From contig NC_036457.1 of NCBI RefSeq assembly GCF_002775205.1, forward strand, positions 3,767,650 through 3,831,649: a DNA stretch of 64,000 nt. Direction: 5' to 3'. The stretch comes from Xiphophorus maculatus (lineage: Eukaryota; Chordata; Actinopteri; Cyprinodontiformes; Poeciliidae). How positions within the stretch are numbered: the stretch's first letter is position 1; each line of letters opens with the position of its first letter. Both the position numbers and the translations under genes were made by a program. Under the pieces are notes generated by a model. The model searched no databases. It was not told the origin of the DNA and saw only the letters and a program-made list of their open reading frames with translations. Positions 1 to 13,364 of this stretch are shown piece after piece.

Positions 1-3000
1 CACCGGCGAGAAAAGCGCTGCTCCTGCGAGAACCAGAAAGACAAGGAGTGTATTTTTTTCTGTCACATCGGCATCGTCTGGGTCAATACCCCGAGGTGAG
101 CAAACGGGAGATCAACATTAAACATTTTAGGAGTTTGTTATTGTGGTAATGGCTGAGCTGGAGTGCTGGGCTGATGATGAAGAATAGCAGAGATAAGACA
201 CAACCTGCAGTAGCTGCTGGATGGGAGGATATGCAAACAGCAGCTGCAGTCCAAAACGAAGACAAACTGTCTCTGTGGTCCCGGTTCTCAGCCTGTAAGG
301 TCATTAAATTACAGATGGGAAGAAACAGCATCTTTAACTACAACAAATATTAAGTTTCTTCAGAAAACTGTTGGACCCAAACGGTCTGAAATTAATTCTA
401 CAACCTCTAATTAAAAGACAACAATCTAATAATATTTTCCAAGATCAGTGATAAATGAAGAACAACTACTGCAGTAAAGTTCAAGCCTCTTTAATTAAAA
501 ATACAATTATTCTTTACATGCTTGAGATTACCAGATTAATTTAGCTAAAGTTAAACATTTTATAAACAGAGTACCAGCTTTCCAAAGTGAAGCTTCTCCT
601 GCTATAAATCTGCCCAGCTGGGAAGATGAATGTCAAAGACGTCATGGTTTTCCCCAGAAAATATATTTCTAATGAGGACCAACATGAAACTCACACCAGA
701 TGTCCAGGGAAACCAACCGTATCCACATGTACAAAACATATAAATCCATGAATTATCTTATGGGTGATAAAGTGGAATCAGGCAGTAATGAAGACGCTTC
801 CTAAGAACTGTTTTCTGTAAAGTATGGAACAAATTATCTAATTTGTTGCTCAGCTATAATTTTGGACACAAACTGTCTTCCATAAACTCTGATCTTTATT
901 CCTTTTCATAAATTTACAGTTGGATTGAAATCATTTGTCTGACTTGTTAATCCTTTTGTTGAGAATGTTTTACATTTCTCTATTCATCCTTCGTTTAGTC
1001 GCATGATGTTCCCACGTCCTAACTTCTCTACTGGTAAACATGGCGCATGCATCTTTAGGCATCTAAAGAGTTAATGTTTGGTCTCACTGGACCATAACAC
1101 ACCCAGTTCTTTAATGGGTTGTCCAAATGTTCTGGAACAAACCTTACACCAGATTCAACATGCTTTTCCTTCAGCAGTGGAGTCTTGTGCAGTGAGTGGG
1201 CATAATTTTACGTTTTATTTGAAACAGTACATTTGCTAATTTAATATGCATGTTCATTTAAGTTAGAAGACATAAATAAACTGCAGTTGAGAATTCATGG
1301 AGAACTCGACAGAGCAACAGTCATACAACGTTTTATAAAATGTGTGACATGGAACAAAACACAACGACACAACGAATGTCCAAAATGTGCATTTGTGCTT
1401 TAAAAACAGCAAACTATTTACAATATACAAAAATAAAAATTGTTCAAACAACAAAGATGTGAAAGTATCAGCACCGATGTAATTTAAAATGAGTAAAACT
1501 GTGAAAATAACTGCAGAAACCAGCGGTGATGGTTCTAGAGTCCAACAGCTGCTGGGAGGAAGAACCTGTGATTACGCTCATTTTTGCACATAGGATGCAG
1601 AAATTTGTCATTGAAGAATCTCTAGAGTTTAGCAACAGATTCATTCAGACATTGTGAAACTAGCACCAATGTTCTGCAGCGGTAAGGTTGCAAAGATCTT
1701 ACCCATCATGCTCCTGGGGTGATTCCTTGGTAGTAAATTAGGTTTTATAGGCCACCAGTTCGGTTTAAACTAACTGGTGTTAATTCCTGCTGATAGTGAC
1801 TTGATTTCTGTCTAAATACTTTTTTATTTTAGCTATTTTCTTGGCTTTCGACCTTTGGCTTACAGAAGCCATCATGTTGAGATATTATGAGAATATTGAT
1901 TTTAATCAAGACACATTTTGCAATATTTTATATCTGCTCCATCATCTTAAGGACTCCTGTGTGGAGTATTAAAAATAGTAAAGTAGCGGGTCCTCAACCA
2001 GATAGTTTAGGCGCCATGCCGACTGCCTGATAATAACTTCTGGTCCCAGAACCAGTGGTGCCTACAGTCCTAGACTGTTTTAGATAACGTTGACCCTAAA
2101 AAGTTGCTGAAGTGAATGTAGCTATTTACAACGTAGCTCCTTCCCCATAAAGTTCAAACTTTGCCTGTGAACGTTTTAATGACACCAGAGGAATACATGT
2201 TTAAGTTAGACTAGAGACCTGACTCCAGTTTAAAAGTAAAGAAGAAGCCAAAATGCCACTGAAACATTGTTAGGACCACATGCATGTCTTTTAATTTGCC
2301 TGGTTTTAAATAAGAGGAAACACATCTCCATTCACAATCACCTCCAACTAACTGGATTTTAGTTGAGTATGCACAAGCAATGACTGAGCAGTTAGCTGTG
2401 GTGGAGGTAATAAGAAAGCACATCTTTCCTAAAGAAGGGTAATTTCTGGAGTGTTTCCTCTGGTTTCCTAAATAGCCGGCTTGAAACTTTTAACAACAGA
2501 ATGAAGAAACCTCAAGAGTTTAAGGCTATTATAGTCAGATGCTCCTTTACCCACAATCAGTTAACCCCTCCTAGGCTGCTCCCATTTAGAAATCGCTTAC
2601 CAGTGCAGTTGGAAATGTTCCTCAGAAATGACTTAAACTTGTAAAACTTTAGCTAAACATTAATATCTGACCAGTAAAACCAATGAGGAAAGTGTTCTTT
2701 ATAGACTGATAAAAATGTGCCTGATTTCTGAAACTCTCCTTGTGTTTCCCATCAGTTCAAGTAACAGCTAAAGCTCTTTTTTTTGTCATTTCCCCATAAA
2801 TTTGCAGATGTTTTGAGGCTGAATTAAAGGTCTTTACAGTCAGACTCAAAATTAATTAAGTTGAGGTCAAGTAAAAAAAAAAGGGTTTCACCAAAATAGC
2901 TTCCAGAGAGGATCCCAAACTGTCTCAGATTGTTGGTTTGGTCTAAACATAGCAGTGTGGTTACAGGAGATCTTCCTGCCTTCTCCATAAAAAGCTCTTA

Positions 3001-6000
3001 AACAGCAGAAGCGGTGCCCACCATCACTAACTGCCACTAAACGCTGCGGTCTCTTTCGTCTTAAATCATTCTCTTAAAAACATTCGTCTCTTCAGTAAGC
3101 CAACTTTTCAGCTTGAGAAATGAAAACACCTAATCTAATTACCAGCATTCCAAGAATTACACTGATGGTTGGTGAAATGTTCAAATCTATCATTTCTAAT
3201 TGACTTAATATGTGATTGGCAGCAAAAACACAAGCAATTTTTTTTTGTATAATTGGATATTCAGGCAAATATTCAATTGACAAATATTAGTAATGAACTC
3301 AAAAAATTAATCCTTTCTGAAAAAGAGACAAGAAGAAACCAGGTGTTGAAAGAAAACCATCAGAGATCCTGTTTGTCCAAACAGCTGGAAGATGATGGTC
3401 AGAGGAAACTGGAAGTAAATTATTTGGTATTTAAAGGAACAAATGCCAATATTGCAAATCCCTTTAATAAAGAAAATCCAATAAAATAGTTTTAATACAA
3501 CAAAATGTGGCCCTGTATTCAATTTAACGTAACATAGAGTAGAACAGATTCACTAATGGCTTCATACAAGGAAATGCAAGATAATTTGAATTTATGGTAT
3601 AAAACTCAAAGTGTTTAAATGAAATTTCAGATTTGTCTGCTGTTAGGGACTTGGAATGGAAATCTGTTTAAATTTTCAAGACTTTTCCATTCTACAATTT
3701 AAATTATTTGTGGCAATACTTTTTTCTTCACAAAATTCTACGGTTAATATTTCATTTCTAGATTCTGATTTTCACTGTAACCGCCTGGAAAACCTTAACG
3801 CTCCCAATTCCCAACATTCCCAATTAGCAGCTATCTCTGCTGGGAGTCTTCTTTGTTTTGTTTTGGTGTCACTTTGTGACGTTGCACTGCAAAATGTTGC
3901 ACTGTGCACTTAGTTTTACACATAAACATTCTGTCAATCAATCATGATAAAAATAAAAATAATCTGAAAAATACCAATTAAGAAATTATACAAGCATTTG
4001 TTGTATCATTTTCTCAGTAAATCCTATTTATTGAATTAGATTATTATTTAAAAATAAATAATAATCTAAAGTCTAATTTACATCAAAATTAACAGATCAG
4101 TAAAACTATCTGACTTTTATCTGAGAGCCTTGAAGAGCCTGGAAAATAAATCGTTTTTTATTACATTGTTAAAACCACAAACATCAAGTGAATCATTTGG
4201 GAGGAAAACAACAGTCCTATAAAAGTAAATGTTGCTTAAAGTCAGAGATTCACCCTAAGAAATGTCCAAATAAGTAGTGAAATAAACGAGGAGTTTGGGT
4301 TTTCGATAGCTGCCTTTAGGCGTCCAGCGCAGCTGCAGTCCAGGTGAAAGACGGAACGGAGGGATGGAGGAACGGAGAAACGGAGGGATGGAGGAACGGA
4401 GGGATGGAGGAACGGAGGGACAGAGGAACGGAGGAACGGAGAAACAGAGGGATGGAGGAACAGAGGGATGGAGGGACGGAGGAACGGAGAAACGGAGGGA
4501 TGGAGGGATGGAGGAACGGAGGGACGGAGAAACGGAGGGATGGAGGAACAGAGGGATGGAGGGATGGAGGGACGGAGAAACGGAGGGACGGAGGGACGGA
4601 GGGATGGAGGAACGGAGGGACGGAGAAACGGAGGGATGGAGGAACGGAGGGATGGAGGGACGGAGGGATGGAGGAACAGAGAGTGAAACTCAATCTAAGT
4701 TTTCTCCACATCTGGACACGTTGGATTTACAAGGACACACCATGAAGCAGTTTATCTGGCAGCCACCGCCGTAAACATCATCCAAACGTTGACTGTCTAA
4801 TACGGTTTAAATACTCTTACCCTCGGTTTCCATGGTAACACCGATGTTTGGGCAGATTTTTGTACTTGTGTCAGGAGCTGTCAGCACATATTTTCAGGTA
4901 ATAAAAAAAGATGTTATCTATTAAAGCTGGGAGCTGGTGCGTTTGGTCTTAGTAAATCGATGTACTCAGCATGAACCTTCTTCTTTTGGGGCTTTTAAAG
5001 ACTTATTTCTTTTCCAGGAGGGAACAATTTTACAACACTCAACTGCAGCCATTTTAAAATACAGAAAATGGAGGCAAACGTCGGAACGCATTGAAGATTT
5101 CCTCTGATTTATGAAGAGGGGAAAATCTTCATGCAGGCAGTTAAATATTTCAAGTTTTTGTGCCACCAACAGTTAAGTAGAGTAAACACAACATGCAGTT
5201 TCCAAATTATTCTATTTTTTTAAAGGAAAAGTTATCAAAACCAACCACTGTTAACCCAAAAGTCTGCATCACTTAAAAAAATCATGATGATAATCCCCAA
5301 AGGAACATCAGAACTGCTGTCACACGGCAGAGGCAGTATAGTGATCTGGGAATGCTTTTCTGCTTAAAGGAGAATCAGATCCACGTCTGAATGATTCAGA
5401 AAAACAACTAAATAAAGTTCTGCAGTGGCCTAGTCAAAGTATGGACTTAAATCTGAATGAGATGCGAATGGAATAAATTGTTGCTAATCCTAATCCATGA
5501 ATTTTCAAATGTCATCATTCGTTACCTTATTATCACTTGTTGATCTGAAACAGTTAAGTGGGGCAACAGAGGAAAACAGAAAGACATCTGGAAGGACGCA
5601 AATAATTTATTCAAGTCTGAGTGTAAAATGATGTTAAATCCATAACAGATTCAAACGTGTGCAGCCAGCTTTCTATCAAAAGTCCGGAGAAATATGAAGG
5701 TCCGTTATGAACGAATGTAAACGTATGGCTGCAGCTGTGGTCAGACTCCAACAACACCAGCTACAGGTCCGATTCTTTTAAAGCCAGAAGGCTGCAAAGG
5801 TCACATCAGACAGTCCAGTAGATGCCACTCATCTGTGTGAAGGCAGAGGAAATGTTGGCACCGATTTCTGGGCTGTTTGATGTTTTCTGGCAACAATAAC
5901 AGGGAAGAAACATCGAGTATCTGCCACTATGCAGCCGTTACTCATTGAGCTGCAGTTCAGCAGTTCAGCAGTTCAGGTCACCCAGATTTATTCCTCCCTG

Positions 6001-7301
6001 CAGCCCAAGAAAGGAGTCCTCTGACACTCAGGAGGGATGGAAGGTGGAGGCAACAGCAGGGAGGTCAACAAGCCGCTGAGAGGAAAATAAATGATATTGT
6101 AGAAATGAGGCAACTGAGGAGGAGGAGGAGATGAAAGGGGTTATATGTTATCTCCAGCTGTGGGGGGGAAATGAGATCCAGATGTGCTGCCGATAACAGA
6201 GTCGTTCAACTCTTATACGTCTAAATTTGGTTCAAAAATGTTCCATTTGGAAGCAATTCTGGTTTTATTTGCTGTTACACCTTTATTTAAAGCTGAAGCG
6301 CTGAGCTGCAGACAGTTCCCGCTGCGGTCGCATTAATGCAGCCGATGGTCCGGCTTTAACCTGCAGCCACTCCGGCACCACGAACATCCAGCTACCGCGG
6401 CTCCAGAAACAGATCACAGGAGCCATGTTTGTGGTTTGTATTAAACTTTGGCTCACAGAAGGATAATTGCAGCTTTTTGATGGATTTCTGGGAAATCCTT
6501 TCCAAACCTTCCAGTTTGTAATCGTGAGCTCGAGTTTATTTTGAGTTCAGGTTTATCTGTCATGAGCAGTAAATACTGAATTTATTGAAGCCCTTTACTC
6601 TGAAAAAACAATGTCACAAATATGCAAATTAAAGAAATATAGCCTTATGGTGTAAAACAGTCAGATTATTAAAGACTCGTCAAATATCCGCATTCATAAA
6701 TCTGACTGTAGAAACAAACTCAGAGGTTCCTTCACCAAAAACAAAATGAATGTTAAACTTTATCAGGCTTTCTGAAATTAAAAAATGGAGGTTTTAGGAA
6801 GTGAATGAATGAATCCCAAGACTGCTGTGAACTAGAAATCTATATTCATGCATATTTTTTAATTTGAATGCAAACATCTATCAAAATATAAATGTTTTAT
6901 AAAATTAACCTTCTTTGATGAGAGGCACATCAAATATATTCAAAAGAGAATTGGAAATTGGCACTAAATATTTAGTTCCATATTAACTATTTGGTTTCAA
7001 ACTAAATACTTGACTGTAAAATAAATATTTAGTTAGCAAGCTAAATATTTAACTGGCTGTGTAGAATCAAACTGATCCTCCAGTTTCAAGCAGCTAATTT
7101 TTTGAAATTGAAGCCATTTTATCAGAACTATTCCAGTATTTTAAAATAAATGTCTGAATCTTTTGTCTTCCAGCCAGGTGGTGCCGTACGGATTCGGGTC
7201 GGTGCGCCTCCGGAGGGAGCTGCAGCGCTGCTTCTGCACTGACTCACAGGACACTGAGTGTTTCAGCTTCTGCTCTGAGCACATACAAACACTGTGAGTG
7301 A

Positions 7302-7334
<33 letters not shown>

Positions 7335-8143
7335 TGCATGTTGACTTAAACATGGACTGCACATGAAAACAGAGACCAGAAGCTCCAGGGCCTGATGGGG
7401 GATTTTACCGCCTCCATCTTCCTGTTCTGGTTCTCATCCAACACTTTCATGAGATTTCCTCCTGCAACTCAGCAAACAAATAACCATACAGGCACAAATG
7501 GACACAGGTGCAATCACTGTACTACATTATATATTTGCAAATTTGGTTCCTTGCATTATTGTAAATATTATTGCCGATATGGTTTACTCCCATTTATATC
7601 TGAATTTCACTTAAAAACAGTGACATTAAAGCCTGTTTCACTTTTTTCCAAGTAATTTTAAAATGTCTTATTTAATACCTAAAATGTTCAATGCACTGGA
7701 TCAATCAATTAAGTTTATTTGTGTACCATATTTCAGCAGTTCAAACTGCTTTACATCATAAAAACACAAAAATAAAGTCATGAAATAACATTCAGTCACC
7801 AATTGAGAAACTTGTAGCAAATGTTACATTTTGTCGAGTACAATCATCAAAATCATTAATAGTTTCTTTATTAAAAAACAATTTTCAGATTTATACAATT
7901 CTATGTTATCTGTGAAAACACCAATAAGAGAATTGTTTAAATTTATTGGCTTCATAACAACCCTACATTTAAATAGACATGAAAACTACGTTTTTATTTT
8001 GCTGACCAAGAAAAATAAAGAAAATGGTTTTTGCCTGCAGGGAGGAGGACGCTGTTGTGAAGAGGAAGACTGAGAAGATGAAGAGCTACAGAACTGCATT
8101 GTGGGAAAAAAGAAACCGGCACGCTCTCAAACACCAGACCTGA
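1..8143 (+). CDS. edn: Endothelin precursor, 3' part (partial, spliced)
   Basis: Exons 1-95 (cut by the window edge), 7174-7293 and 8041-8143, all joined in phase 2; stop TGA 8141-8143. The first exon reads HRREKR, a furin-type site, followed by a 21-residue endothelin starting CSC and ending [12 protein letters not shown], then VNTP. The four cysteines have the exact C-x-C-x7-C-x3-C spacing, and the W-V bond is the site normally cut by endothelin-converting enzyme. The second exon continues with VVPYGFGS, matching the conserved linker, then RR and the endothelin-like repeat [16 protein letters not shown] with the same cysteine spacing. The third exon encodes a basic 34-residue tail ending HALKHQT. 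The product is a secreted peptide acting on endothelin G-protein-coupled receptors. The usually conserved Asp18 is Gly and Tyr13 is Phe, so the paralogue (edn1, edn2, edn3 or the fish edn4) is left open. The signal-peptide exon lies upstream of the window. Confidence 0.95.
960..1215 (-). mobile_element. Decayed Tc1-like transposon piece
   Basis: The complement contains a segment reading roughly 'ATGGTCCAGTGAGACCAAAC', which resembles the Tc1 transposase region encoding LW(T/S)DE-TK, followed further on by other degenerate Tc1-like sequence. No open frame remains and no terminal repeats were identified. The family call rests on pattern memory only. Confidence 0.35.
4346..4682. repeat. Purine-rich minisatellite (GGAGGAACGGAGGGAT-type)
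   Basis: Irregular head-to-tail array of short units such as GGAACGGA, GGGATGGA and GGGACGGA, so one strand is almost pure purine plus scattered T and C. It gives long shadow reading frames on both strands (EGWRNGGTE-type and SVPPSLHP-type) that are artefacts of the repeat and not genes. It lies inside the endothelin intron. Confidence 0.9.
5275..5480 (+). mobile_element. Tc1-like transposase relic
   Basis: Broken frames retain recognisable Tc1 transposase pieces: [14 protein letters not shown] (the GGGSIMLWG-CF region) and [14 protein letters not shown] (the WPSQSPDLNPIE motif). In-frame stops and indels separate them, so the element is dead. It lies in the endothelin intron. Confidence 0.6.
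7302..7334. repeat. (CA)n microsatellite
   Basis: An uninterrupted CA run of about 13 repeats followed by an imperfect tail, starting only 8 bases after the donor site of the endothelin-like exon (exon end 7293). Confidence 0.9.
7696..7805. repeat. Dispersed teleost repeat
   Basis: The sequence around CAATCAATTAAGTTTATTTG and TTCAAACTGCTTTACATCAT matches a very common fish interspersed motif (TTTATTTGTAT-AGCACATTTC ... TTCAAAGTGCTTTACAT). Family assignment is from memory and needs a repeat library search. Confidence 0.5.
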
Positions 8144-8438
8144 GACGGAGGCGCTTCACCGCTAACACCAGCTCTTCAGAACGGAAGTCCTTCAAGTATC
8201 TAAAGCAACTCATATTGGACCCTTCAGTACGTGGCGGCGGTCCGGTCGTGTACAGTGACATTTTTTGTTAATGTGATGATGATGATGATGTTTGAACCAG
8301 AGCTTTGAACACTGACAGGCTTTGGCTCACAAAATGTATGAATATGTGACCTTTGTGTCGACTCCAATCCGGCTTTTAACTGTTAGAAACAGCCGATCCG
8401 TGGAAAACCTCAAACCTGAGCATCCAGGGAGTTTCCAC

Positions 8439-8444
8439 AATAAA
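8439..8444 (+). promoter_or_regulatory. Candidate endothelin poly(A) signal
   Basis: AATAAA about 300 bases after the endothelin stop codon, the first canonical signal downstream. It lies at the edge of a transposon-like segment, so the real 3' end could be elsewhere; another AATAAA occurs near 10080. Confidence 0.35.
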
Positions 8445-9035
8445 AAGTCCACAACTTTTTATGTTTTGTCACATTACAACCATAAACTTCATTATATGTT
8501 TTGGTTATTTTATGTGACAGGGCCGTTCACCTAAACAGACTGAGCCTAGAGGGTCACGGTATCTCTAGAGGAGCTGCAGAGATCCACAGCTCAGGTTTCA
8601 GTGCAAATGTTAGCTGCACACGACAGATCTGGAAAAGAGTAGAAAAATGTTGAAAGAAAACTGTAAAAATCTCTTCTGGAGTTTATAAAAAAACAGCAAA
8701 TATATACAGTAAGTCTCAATAGAGCTCCAGTTAGCCACTATAACTGCTGAGTTAGAATGGTCTAGTTAAAGTACAATTGAAAATCTGTGACAAAACTTTA
8801 AAGTGTGAACATCTATTAAATGTTGTTTAACTCAAGCTATTTTTCTGGGATGATTTGTTCGGGTTTAGGAGACTGAATTCATCCATGCCATACTTTTAGA
8901 TTTTTATTCTTAAATAATTTTCCTAACTTCACAGTTATGCACGACTTGATGTTGATCCCAATGAAATTCATTTTAGTTTGCAGTTGTTATGTCACAAAAT
9001 GTAAGAATGTTTGAAGGGCGAAAACACTTTTTAAT
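8445..9035. mobile_element. Degenerate DNA-transposon-like element
   Basis: The left part reads ACTTTTTATGTTTTGTCACA and TTATTTTATGTGACAGGG; the right part contains TTATGTCACAAAATGTAAGA and GGGCGAAAACACTTTTTAA. These resemble the ends and flanks of widespread fish and amphibian Tc1-type non-autonomous elements (typically 'TTTTATGTGATAGACC ... GGTGTGAATACTTT'). No coding capacity remains. Confidence 0.35.
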
Positions 9036-11645
9036 CTTACTCCAGCGTGTATGGAGCAGTAAAAGGGACAAAAATCAGACAAATGGAAAATCTGTGTCTT
9101 CAGTGACACAAGATAAGAGTGAACAAGTGAAATTCCAATACCTGCTTTCACCTAGTATGTAATTATCCCTGTAGCATTTGCACCTTTTTCCATCTGATTT
9201 CTTCCTTCCACTAAACTTTCTCGGATACAATGCTCTGTGAACAAAAAGCTTCTTGCTTGGTGTTGCAGATGTTGAAATTAAATCTGGCAGCTCACCAAGA
9301 AGAGGTTATTTGTCTTAACAGCAGCACTTCATGATCCAGGAGAACATTGTGTCCTGTTCAATTTTTTAACAGAAAAATGGCTCTGAATAGTGATTTTTAT
9401 TTTTAATTGTATGTCTGACTTTTGTGTCTATTACTCCAACATACCACAATCATCAACAGGGGAAAAAAAGCTTTTAGGGTCAAAAGTGAAACCGAGTGGA
9501 AACAAATGGAATTCAGTATTATATTTTTTTGCAGTTTTTTTTAAGCTTTTCTTTGGATTTTGGCTTTTTCTCAATTTCAGACGAGTCTTTGTTACTAGCT
9601 ACTCTTCTGAAAACAATTTTCCTCTCAAACGTGGTTTGCGGTGTTTGACTCTAAGATGTGAATGAAGCTCCTTCATGCTGGGCTCAACAGCTCTGCTCTG
9701 AATCTCCATTTTAACATTCAGAAAAGCTGCTTACATTTCAGCTTCAGCCTGACAAGGGATTATAAATTACAGATAAACTCGCTTGTTCAAAGACTAATTG
9801 TACGATAATCGGGACTGTGAGGATTTCACCTGCTGTCAGAGTTTCAAACTCATCGTGTGAATATGAATAATAATAATAATGATAATAATATATCTGTCTG
9901 TAAAGAAATGTTTTTGCTGCTTCGCATAATGTTTTGTGTATTTTTTCCATGAATGCATGCATCAAAGCAGCAGTAACAGCTGTTTGCTGTTTCTCTGTGT
10001 TTATATCTGCACCTTTGCTTCTTCCTCCGACATGTTAAAGTATCCGTGAAGAATAATGCACACAGATGGTAGAGTGTAAAATAAAGTATTTATTTCATGT
10101 CTAACCCCAGAATCCTCTCCATCTCTTCATTGTGGTGAAATGTTGTCACTTAAAGAACCAGAACAGTCATTACAAATATGTTCAAATCTTTTGGTTTTCT
10201 CTGAAAATGATACATGTGAGAAATTCAAAACCTGTTAACCCATTTTCAGGACGTCGTTAAGGACTTCAGAAAACATGTTAAAGCTGTGGCGTCCTAAATT
10301 CAGTCCTGAAGACTTGGTGTACTGCTAACTGAAAAGTTAGTTAACATTAAAACACTACAACAACATGCTATTTGGCAGTAGCTAAAGCGCTACGTTTAAC
10401 CATGTTGATGCCCACCATGATTGCTTTATTTCAACAGACTCATCGTCCATATGGACATAAAACCAGAACAAAGACATGATACACAACAACACATAAAAAA
10501 CTGAAACTGATGGTACAGACTGAGAAACCTCAGAGACTCAGAATGGTCTTTATCTGCTTGCCCTTAGCAGTGCAGCTTGACTCTACATGGGTTTTCCATA
10601 ATAATTGAGTACCAGTTATAGTGGTACAAAAAGTGCAACATGATTTATACGAAACACAAACACATGGAAGTTTTGTTAAGCTTTATTTTTGGTCTGCCAT
10701 TTTCCTGAGAAACTCCAAATACCCACAGTTGCTGTTGTGGATTTTTATAAATGACTGCGTCAAAAAACTTGCTCTTTTGACGCAATCAGTCACCTCACTT
10801 CCTATCCAATCATTATCTGGCAACCTTTTGACCTGGAGTTTTCTGCCTGACTCAGCATGCTTGGAAATCCAGAGTAGTAGGTCCTAAAATAAGAGCCTGG
10901 TGCCACATAACTGTTGCCAGTGGAAAAGCCTCTTAACCACATGTAGTCAAGTAGGCGCTAGTCAAAGAGGGGCATTGGTTTCTAACAACCAGTAGTTGGA
11001 TCCAGGTCCAATTTTGCATGCCAGGTTCCCAGCTTTATGAAGTGGGACCAGGAAGTAAGAAAAAATCTCTGCCAGAGAAACAAAAAACAACATTTTAGTG
11101 ATTCTTTTAAATTTGTCAAATTCTTAGATACATCTACAAACAATAAGTTTCCTGCCACTTTAACTGGCTCAAAGCAGATATATCTGCACCCTGACTTAAA
11201 ACGTGAATAGTTACAGAAATCTGATGCATACCATCTACATTCAGTCATTTCTTTCTGGCATGAAATTTCCTGAAGCAGTTAAGACCTAAGAAAATAACTG
11301 TCATCAAGTCTGTAAGTAGACTGTGCTCAGTTGTAATAATCCCTTCAAACAAAATGGCTGCTGGATTCATATTGTATAATTGTGTTGATAGATGGTGAAT
11401 GAGCTTCCAGACGTGTGATGAGGCGGCTGTTTGGATCCATTCTAAGGCACGGCAGACTGTTTAATTATGGATCGGATTCATTCGCAGGGAAACTTCTGTC
11501 ATCATCGGTGAAAATTGATGCAAATCGCCTCCATCAACATGCCAACACCTGGAAACAATGAAGCCGGGTCAGTTAGGAAAACAGAACAAGTGATGATGGA
11601 GATCTTTACTGCTGAAAACTGACGGAGTTTAGTTTAGGCATAATG
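9036..11645. other. Non-coding stretch
   Basis: No gene recognised. Short open frames (for example 9390-9665 and 10621-10887) lack family similarity, conserved motifs or convincing splice sites. An AAT/GATAAT-type microsatellite lies at 9867-9890. Confidence 0.6.
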
Positions 11646-11659
11646 CTGCCACCTGGTGG
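11646..11659 (-). promoter_or_regulatory. CTCF-type core motif
   Basis: The complement reads CCACCAGGTGGCAG, a full match to the CTCF core consensus CCASYAGRKGGCRS. It sits in otherwise unremarkable sequence. Such motifs can be carried by dispersed repeats, so occupancy is not implied. Confidence 0.4.
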
Positions 11660-13249
11660 ACAATCTGGATCACAACAGGAGGAACTGAATTAGTTTTCAA
11701 ATGAAACGTGATTTGAGTTTGTGATCAGGCCTTTAATTTGCCAGATATTTTTTGATTTATTCTGAAGAGGTTTTAAAACAGCACACCTTCTCTTGAGCCA
11801 GGCAGTAATTATAAAACCGAACAATACGACAGATCTGATGTATCATTAGGAAGGACTGGAGTCACTAATGAAGCCGAAGCTGCCTGACATTTTAATTAGC
11901 ACCACCTAGTGAACAATATGTAGAACTTCACCAGGATTTGTGGCACTAGTCAAACTAGTTTTGACATCAGAGATGTGTTTGGATTGTACTCTGAAGTTAT
12001 GAGGATGTGATGAATTTAAATCCTCGCAGACTTGACGCTTCTTCTCTTCGGATAACTCTGACAGATGACGGTGGAAAGTTTCTTCAGATCGACCTAAAGG
12101 TGAGTTCAGCAGGTTGGAATCATCTTGATCTCTTAGACTGGATCAGAAAGGTTAATTTCAAACAGCTGTTAACTATTAAGGGGTAAGTTATGCCTACAAG
12201 CTATTTCAGTGTTAAAATCTCATGTAAAAAGCTAAATATTGATGTTTTCATCCTGTAAAATATATAACTATATGCTTTAGAACTTGAAAATGTGACTGAA
12301 TACTCTGTATGTTGAGCATTTTTCTTAACATGTTATCCCAAAGTCTTAATGCTGCAAAAAATAAGCCAAATGCAATCTTATTTCTAACTTTAATTTTTCA
12401 GTAATTAATTAAAATTATTGTATTAAAGTCATAGTTCTGATATAAATGCTAAGAGGAAGTTCAGACATAAAGGACTGTGACGAGATGAATATAATTTACT
12501 GATAATCAGCAGAGATAAGAAAACCATTTGAAATGGTTTGACAGATTTATCAGGACATGGTGGGATTCATTTACATTCTACGCTTTTATTACCTGGATTG
12601 TTGAATAACCAGGAAACTTTATCATGATCAGTTTCATTAATAAATATGGAACAGAGATCAAACACAACTAAACTAAAAGATTTCAGGATCTGTCACCTGT
12701 TGAAAGATATTGCAGAAATATTTCATTTCATTCATATTTTTTCTTGATTTTCTTTTCAGTGCCTTAAATTGACAACAAGCCAAACCTGAACGGAAACAAT
12801 TAAAAAATTAACTGGATGCACAAATTTTATTTATCTGAAGGCATGTAGTATTTAATTAAGCAGTGAAGTGACACCAGTTAAATGTTACATGGACAGAAAA
12901 CCTTGTTTTATATTTTCTATACTATAAACTGTATCCACTGATACAGTTTTCTATTTTTGAAACTTAAATCACATCAGTTATATCTCTGCTTCACCAACAT
13001 ACAATAAGAAACGAAACATCTAAAACAGAATAAATGGAAAATAACCATACAAATAATAATGCTTAGAATTTGTCAATTTAAATATTTAACAAAATTATAA
13101 AAATCTAAGCAAATGCAGCAGAAAAAAATTATTCAAAAACAGAGAGCTAGAACAAGTGAACATATGACACTTTCTCTTTTATATTATTCATAAAGTACAA
13201 GTTAAGTGTGTAGGAGCCTCTGAACGTCATGTTTTCTGTTATACTGAAG

Positions 13250-13364
13250 GTCAGTGACATAAAATGGACTCTGCTGGACAAGAACTTCAAGCTGAAGCTC
13301 GATCCAAGAAACTGGTTGTGCGTAAATCATCAATAGATAAATATGCAGAATTTAAGAAGCAGAG
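13250..13364 (+). other. Exon-like unit 1 (QAEA peptide)
   Basis: Bounded by an AG (ATACTGAAG) and a GTTAGT donor. The open frame from an internal ATG reads MDSAGQELQAEARSKKLVV then RKSSIDKYAEFKK. It is paralogous to the unit at 13806-13923, including the flanking TTTTCTGTT acceptor tract. Fish NLR-B30.2 genes carry N-terminal ~30-residue peptide repeats encoded by single exons, and a B30.2 relic lies 1.4 kb downstream; that link is inference. Confidence 0.35.

Larger units (their letters stand above)
96..7173 (+). other. Long endothelin intron
   Basis: GT-AG intron (donor GGTGAGC at 96, acceptor TTCCAG ending 7173) of about 7.1 kb, AT-rich. I see no coding exon inside it. It contains two Tc1-like relics and one minisatellite, listed separately. 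Between them, including 1216-4339 and 5481-7140, I recognise nothing beyond scattered A/T runs. Confidence 0.8.
7294..8040 (+). other. Last endothelin intron
   Basis: Donor GTGAGT at 7294 and acceptor TTGCCTGCAG ending 8040; phase 2 on both sides, so the reading frame is kept. It contains the CA microsatellite and a dispersed teleost repeat; nothing else is recognised. Confidence 0.8.

Noticed and set aside
4316-4774. Several overlapping 70-136 codon frames on both strands
   Set aside because: All are translations of the purine-rich minisatellite; composition is purely repetitive.
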